Positions 58,600 through 64,000 of a stretch of 64,000 nt of DNA are shown one piece after another. The stretch comes from Brucella haematophila (GTDB lineage Bacteria; Pseudomonadota; Alphaproteobacteria; Rhizobiales; Rhizobiaceae). The translations under genes were made by a program, and so were the position numbers. Below the pieces are notes generated by a model that was not told the origin of the DNA, made no database searches, and saw only the letters and a list, made by a program, of their open reading frames with translations. Location: contig NZ_VCPE01000014.1 of the NCBI RefSeq assembly GCF_005938105.1, forward strand, positions 1 through 64,000, given 5' to 3'. Position 1 is the first letter of the stretch, and every line of letters begins with the position of its first letter.

Positions 58600-59855
58600 G
58601 CGGTCGACTTCTTTCCGAATATGCACATTTCAAGACCGGCACGGCGTGCGGCCATGACGCGACGGGACGCGGCTGCATTCAGCGCCGCAAGGAAGAACAT
58701 GGTCGACGAAATCGTGACCTCGTGCAGCAGCGGATTGTGCAGCATGCCATAGCTGCCGCTGATCACGGCGAAATAGATCAGCGCCCTGCGCATCGCCCAA
58801 CTATCAGCCGTGCGCCACAAATAGATGAAAATGGACAGGAATGCGCCGGTCATGAAGATCAGACCGACGATACCGTCATTCAGCAATTCATCGAGAACCG
58901 TATTGTGCACATGACGGAACCCGACCAGCATAGGCGCCTGTTCGCCTGCCTCGGCCCGTACGTCATTCATTTTCGAATAGGAACCGACGCCCGCAATCGG
59001 ATGCTGCGCGATGATCTTGCTCGCGCTCTTCCAAAGCACCTCGCGAATATCGGCGGAAATCTTGTCCTCCCACTGCTTGCTATCACCAGTGTCGTAATAT
59101 TCGATCATGCCCGAAAAGCGCTTCGAGATGACATCCCCGACCGGTCCGACAACAATCAGCGCCGCCAAAGCGACAGCCAGCGCGGCGTAAACGCTTCCCT
59201 GCTGGCGGATGCTGAAACGCTTCAGGAAGAAAATAATTTCGATGGCCGCAAAGAACGGCAGAACCACTATGACCGCCCGGGTTTCGGAAGTCAGGACCGC
59301 AGCCAGACCCAGCACGAGCCAATGCGGCCCGTTGGGCAAATAGTGCGATGCCTTGCGCAACGGTATCGCAGCCGAGATGGCCGCAACGCCGACCACGAAG
59401 GCGAAAACCGCCTGATTGCCGCCGATGCCGATACGCCCACCAGCCGTGACTGCAAGATATAGCGCTGTGATGGTCGCCATAACCACGCCTACGCGCGCAC
59501 CGAGCACATAGGCGCGCAGAGGATCGCGGATCAAAGCCATGCCGGAACCGGCGAATGCGAAAACAGCGATCAGCAGCGTATAACCGATCTGGCGGTTATC
59601 GTTGAACGGTTCGCCGCGAAACAGGATTAACCCAAGCGACCAGGCCGCATAGAGCAGAATGAAAATATAGAACTTCTTGCAATGTAACCGGGCAACCGCA
59701 TGGCGCCCACAAGCCATGTAAATGCCGATGCAGGAAAATACGAATAAAATCAGAGGGCCGAGTCCGACCCGAATTGGCATCGTCGCCGAAGCCACGCCAA
59801 CGACCCAAGGGTCAACCCTACGGCGAAATAAAAAGGATTTCTTAAAATAGCTCAA
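58596..59855 (-). CDS. O-antigen ligase (WaaL/Wzy_C family) membrane protein
   Basis: 419 residues with about 11 membrane helices. The large periplasmic loop of the Wzy_C/WaaL family is visible (MIEYYDTGDSKQWEDKISADI, then HPIAGVGSYSKMN and RHVHNTVLDELLNDGIVGL, with the catalytic His region). It would transfer finished O-polysaccharide from undecaprenyl diphosphate to the lipid A core. Its ATG overlaps the GT25 stop. In Brucella WadA, as I recall, a GT25 and a ligase domain are one protein; here they are separate genes. Confidence 0.87.
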   Translation of the reverse strand: MSYFKKSFLFRRRVDPWVVGVASATMPIRVGLGPLILFVFSCIGIYMACGRHAVARLHCKKFYIFILLYAAWSLGLILFRGEPFNDNRQIGYTLLIAVFAFAGSGMALIRDPLRAYVLGARVGVVMATITALYLAVTAGGRIGIGGNQAVFAFVVGVAAISAAIPLRKASHYLPNGPHWLVLGLAAVLTSETRAVIVVLPFFAAIEIIFFLKRFSIRQQGSVYAALAVALAALIVVGPVGDVISKRFSGMIEYYDTGDSKQWEDKISADIREVLWKSASKIIAQHPIAGVGSYSKMNDVRAEAGEQAPMLVGFRHVHNTVLDELLNDGIVGLIFMTGAFLSIFIYLWRTADSWAMRRALIYFAVISGSYGMLHNPLLHEVTISSTMFFLAALNAAASRRVMAARRAGLEMCIFGKKSTA

Positions 59856-60619
59856 TCGACCGCCTCTTTGAGATTCCTCTTCGCAAGTGCATAAACGATT
59901 CGCCTGACATAATCGGCAGCTCTGAAAAAAAGCGTAGTTAGCCTTTTGTATGGCGGCAATCGTTTTTTAGCGTAGGCTGATCGTCCCTGCGCAATTGTCG
60001 AGACCGCAACATCGGAGAATTCCACCACCGGTTTGTCCGTGGTGAAAATCTCGTAATTGCCAGCCCATCCCCGTTCGAGTGCGACATCGTAAGGCACCTG
60101 CATGGGGCGTATGCCAGCCAGCAATTTTGCAGCTCCTTTACGCGTCACGACATAGGCCGCTGAACTTCCGAGCGGACCGTGCAGGCAACGCCCGATTGCA
60201 AACTCTTCATCGACCTGACGAAAAGATCGAAATGCCGCCGTGCGATGATTGACCAGCTTGATCACATCCCAACCGCTGATTTTCGTAGCCTTTTCAACGA
60301 AAGGCTGAAAAGCGGGCGTGAATATCACATCGTCTTCGACCAGAACGGCAAAAGGTTCCGGGGCGGCGGCGATGACTTCGAGCGCGCGAATATGGCTGAA
60401 ATAGCAACCAATCTCGGCAGGCATCGCGATCTTGCCGTGATAGCGGCGGAAACCGGCCTCATCGAAATTGCCCAGCTCATCCGGCTGCAAAAGCTTGCCT
60501 TCCACAGCTTCGACACGCCGCAAATCGAGAGAAAACGCGTCGGCGCTTTTCTGCAGGCGCTCCCATCGGTCTCGCGAACGCGCGAGATTGATGACATAAA
60601 CCGGTACGGAATTAATCAC
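59852..60619 (-). CDS. GT25-family LPS core glycosyltransferase
   Basis: About 255 residues. PVYVINLARSRDRWERLQKSADAF at the start, EIGCYFSHIRALEVI and FAVLVEDDVIFTPAF (donor/metal motif) in the middle, and GPLGSSAAYVVTRKGAAKLL are GT25 signatures. It adds a core sugar on the cytoplasmic face. GTG 60619 is chosen because GGAAAGAGA lies just before it and the domain begins four codons later; an upstream start at 60694 would crowd mutY. It is divergent from mutY. Confidence 0.85.
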   Translation of the reverse strand: MINSVPVYVINLARSRDRWERLQKSADAFSLDLRRVEAVEGKLLQPDELGNFDEAGFRRYHGKIAMPAEIGCYFSHIRALEVIAAAPEPFAVLVEDDVIFTPAFQPFVEKATKISGWDVIKLVNHRTAAFRSFRQVDEEFAIGRCLHGPLGSSAAYVVTRKGAAKLLAGIRPMQVPYDVALERGWAGNYEIFTTDKPVVEFSDVAVSTIAQGRSAYAKKRLPPYKRLTTLFFRAADYVRRIVYALAKRNLKEAVD

Positions 60620-60762
60620 TGATTCTCTTTCCACGGCAAAAGCGCGATGGGAGGATTTGTAACCTGCCAGACCCATTTGCCAAGTGCTGACCATGTTTGG
60701 CTTTACACTATCGATGTTTTTCCTATCAACTACAGAAAACAGACCTTGCCGGGAAAGCTGCC

Positions 60763-61920
60763 TTGCCGTTGAACAATACCGCCCGCCCGATCACTGCTTC
60801 GCATAAGCCAAACAGCGGTTCCAAACGCAGCAGCCAGCTTCTGGCCTGGTATGATCGTCACCACCGTGTTCTGCCCTGGCGCGTCACGCCGTCCGAACAG
60901 GCGCGCGGCATGCGTCCCGATCCTTATCGGGTCTGGCTGTCGGAGATCATGCTGCAGCAGACGACTGTCGAGGCCGTGAAATCCTATTTCACGGCTTTTG
61001 TCGAGCGCTGGCCGAGCGTGCGCGCAATGGCAAGCGCCACCGAAGACGACATCCTTCGGGCCTGGGCCGGGCTCGGCTATTATTCACGCGCCCGCAATCT
61101 CAAGAAATGCGCTGATCTCGTTGCCACGCAATATGGCGGCAAATTTCCGGACAATGCGGCAGCATTGAAAGAACTGCCCGGCATCGGTGACTACACATCG
61201 GCAGCCATCGCCGCGATTGCCTTTGGCGAAAATGCCGCCGTGGTGGACGGCAATGTCGAGCGCGTCATTTCGCGGCTCTATGCCATCGACACGCCCTTGC
61301 CTGCCGCCAAGCCGCAAATCCGTGCCCTGATGGCCGAGATGACGCCGTCAGACCGCCCCGGCGACTTTGCACAGGCCATGATGGATCTCGGCGCAACGAT
61401 TTGCACGCCGCGCCGACCGGCCTGCGCGATTTGCCCGGCCAATGATAATTGCATTGCACTCGCCACCCGCGACCCGGAAGAATTTCCGGTCAAGGCGCCA
61501 AAGGCGGAAAAGCCGATCCGCATCGGTGCGGCCTTCATCGCGATTACCGGAGACGGGGCGATTTTCCTGCAAAAACGAAAAGGCGAAGGCCTGCTTGCAG
61601 GCATGACGGAAGTGCCGGGCAGCCCATGGACTGCGCGTATCGATGGAGATGCCACCGTCAACGCCGCCCCCTTTCCGGCGTCATGGACCCCGTCCGGCAG
61701 CATTACCCATGTCTTCACCCATTTCGAATTGCGGCTGTCGGTCTATCGTGCCGACAATGTGAGCACAGGCGTCAGCCAGCTAACATCCGGCAATGGCTGG
61801 TGGTCGGCCCCGGACGAGCTGGCCGGAGAGGCCCTGCCCACCGTGATGAAGAAAGCCATTGCGGCAGCTGTGCCAGAAGCATTCAAGCAGACAGGCAAAC
61901 CCAAAAGGAAAAAACCGTGA
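60763..61920 (+). CDS. mutY: A/G-specific adenine glycosylase MutY
   Basis: About 385 residues. The helix-hairpin-helix/catalytic region shows LSEIMLQQTTVEAVKSYF, LKELPGIGDYTSAAIAAIAFGE and VDGNVERVISRL with the catalytic Asp. The iron-sulfur cluster is CTPRRPACAICPANDNC, and the C-terminal NUDIX-like domain recognises 8-oxoG. It removes A mispaired with 8-oxoG. The start is uncertain: TTG 60763 has GGGAAAG upstream; an earlier TTG at 60697 adds 22 residues. Confidence 0.92.
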   Translation: MPLNNTARPITASHKPNSGSKRSSQLLAWYDRHHRVLPWRVTPSEQARGMRPDPYRVWLSEIMLQQTTVEAVKSYFTAFVERWPSVRAMASATEDDILRAWAGLGYYSRARNLKKCADLVATQYGGKFPDNAAALKELPGIGDYTSAAIAAIAFGENAAVVDGNVERVISRLYAIDTPLPAAKPQIRALMAEMTPSDRPGDFAQAMMDLGATICTPRRPACAICPANDNCIALATRDPEEFPVKAPKAEKPIRIGAAFIAITGDGAIFLQKRKGEGLLAGMTEVPGSPWTARIDGDATVNAAPFPASWTPSGSITHVFTHFELRLSVYRADNVSTGVSQLTSGNGWWSAPDELAGEALPTVMKKAIAAAVPEAFKQTGKPKRKKP

Positions 61921-62531
61921 CCAGTCCCGTCAAACATGTGGTTTTCGATATCGGCAAGGTTCTCATCCATTACGATCCAGAACTTGCCTATCTCGACATC
62001 ATTCCCGAAGCCGAACGGCGGCAATGGTTTCTGGAAACCGTCTGCACCGGAGCGTGGAATGTGGAGCAGGATCGCGGGCGCAGCTGGCAGGATGCCGAAG
62101 CGCTGCTGATCACCACTCACCCGGAATGGCGCGACCAGATTCTCGCTTTCAGGCAGAACTGGTCCCGCATGGTGCCGCATGCCTATGATGAGAGCGTCGC
62201 CATTCTGCGCGGGCTGATCGCTTCGGGGAACGACGTCACCATGCTCACCAATTTCGCTTCCGACACATTCCGCGAGGCGCAGGTGCGGTTTCCATTTCTG
62301 ACGGAAAGCCGTGGCGTCACCGTTTCAGGCGACGTCAGGATGCTGAAGCCCGACCGCGAAATCTACGATACGCATGTCGCGGCATTCGACCTCGACCCCG
62401 CCTCGACGCTTTTCATCGATGACTCTCTGCATAATGTCGATGGCGCCAAAAACGCGGGCTGGCAGGCCGTGCATTTTACCGGCGCCCCCAAACTCGCTGC
62501 CGATCTGAAAACTCTGGGCCTCAGCTTTTAA
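61917..62531 (+). CDS. HAD-family hydrolase
   Basis: 204 residues. Motif 1 is VVFDIGKVLIHYDP (Asp nucleophile), then LTNFASDTF, a Lys at KPDREIYD and the acidic LFIDDSLHNVDGAKNAG. This pattern is the YihX/epoxide-hydrolase-like HAD branch, which dephosphorylates small sugar phosphates. The start is GTG overlapping the mutY stop (GTGA at 61917-61920), so the two are coupled. The substrate is unknown. Confidence 0.88.
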   Translation: MTSPVKHVVFDIGKVLIHYDPELAYLDIIPEAERRQWFLETVCTGAWNVEQDRGRSWQDAEALLITTHPEWRDQILAFRQNWSRMVPHAYDESVAILRGLIASGNDVTMLTNFASDTFREAQVRFPFLTESRGVTVSGDVRMLKPDREIYDTHVAAFDLDPASTLFIDDSLHNVDGAKNAGWQAVHFTGAPKLAADLKTLGLSF

Positions 62532-62535
62532 AATA

Positions 62536-62567
62536 CGAAAGCGCCCGAAGCTTTCGCTTCGGGCGCT
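62536..62567. terminator. Hairpin between convergent HAD and ccrM genes
   Basis: Perfect 12-bp stem AGCGCCCGAAGC/GCTTCGGGCGCT with a TTTC loop. The minus-strand side is followed by a T-rich tract (TTTCGTATTTT), so it is likely the ccrM terminator and may stop both genes. Confidence 0.8.
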
Positions 62568-62610
62568 CCATGATCAGACTCTGCTGGAGGCCGTCCGATG
62601 ATAATGCTTG

Positions 62611-63921
<1,311 letters not shown>

Positions 63922-64000
63922 TTAACGCCGTCATCGAAATGCAAAGGCCGACCGGTAATGCGTCGTGTCCAATAAGGCTCGGTTATTCATTTGCCTATAT

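Overview
The window looks like a chromosome segment of a Brucella/Ochrobactrum-type alphaproteobacterium (Rhizobiales). The basis is gene content and order read directly: ccrM, mutY, a DciA-like (DUF721) gene, dsbA, smc and ppdK lie together, and a wbkF/wbkD-type pair, betI-betA-betB and an Fe-type sodB are also present. Codon usage is GC-rich outside the polysaccharide region. No database search could be run, so family names come from motifs and recalled family knowledge.

Layout. 0.1-16 kb is ordinary core genome: superoxide dismutase, a haloacid dehalogenase-like protein, an L,D-transpeptidase, a HerA-like ATPase, an MFS transporter with its GntR regulator, CorA, an orphan AbrB-type antitoxin, a Gre factor, the choline-to-betaine operon and an FAH-family enzyme. 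16-42 kb is a surface-polysaccharide locus. It holds rmlACBD (dTDP-L-rhamnose), three glycosyltransferase genes including a 979-residue methyltransferase/coiled-coil/double-GT2 protein, an IS200-type element and a decayed IS630 copy, two large membrane proteins (one split by an in-frame TAA), a GtrA flippase, and a compact operon resembling decaprenyl-phosphoryl-D-arabinose synthesis (HAD-UbiA fusion, DprE1-like, DprE2-like). Then come wzt-wzm, tRNA-Gln and the convergent wbkF/wbkD pair. 42-57 kb returns to housekeeping genes (ureide enzymes, MBL hydrolase, ppdK, zinc exporter, smc, dsbA). 57-61 kb is a second small polysaccharide block (UDP-sugar epimerase, O-antigen ligase, GT25) joined by ATGA overlaps to the dciA-like gene and divergent from mutY. 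The window ends with ccrM.

How it fits together (inference). WbkD and WbkF would make and load the first sugar on undecaprenyl phosphate. The GT2 enzymes would build an L-rhamnose chain, with the trifunctional protein acting as polymerase plus methyl terminator in the manner of WsaE. Wzm/Wzt would export the chain, and the ligase near mutY would join it to the lipid A core. The DPA-type operon would supply lipid-linked D-arabinofuranose, moved across the membrane by GtrA and added by the GT-C-like membrane proteins. A D-arabinose-decorated rhamnan O-antigen is the most interesting hypothesis here; the broken membrane protein may mean the decoration step is lost in this strain.

Non-coding structure includes several perfect operator-like palindromes (upstream of the GntR, AbrB, betI and ppdK genes), good intrinsic terminators, and at least four families of dispersed repeats.
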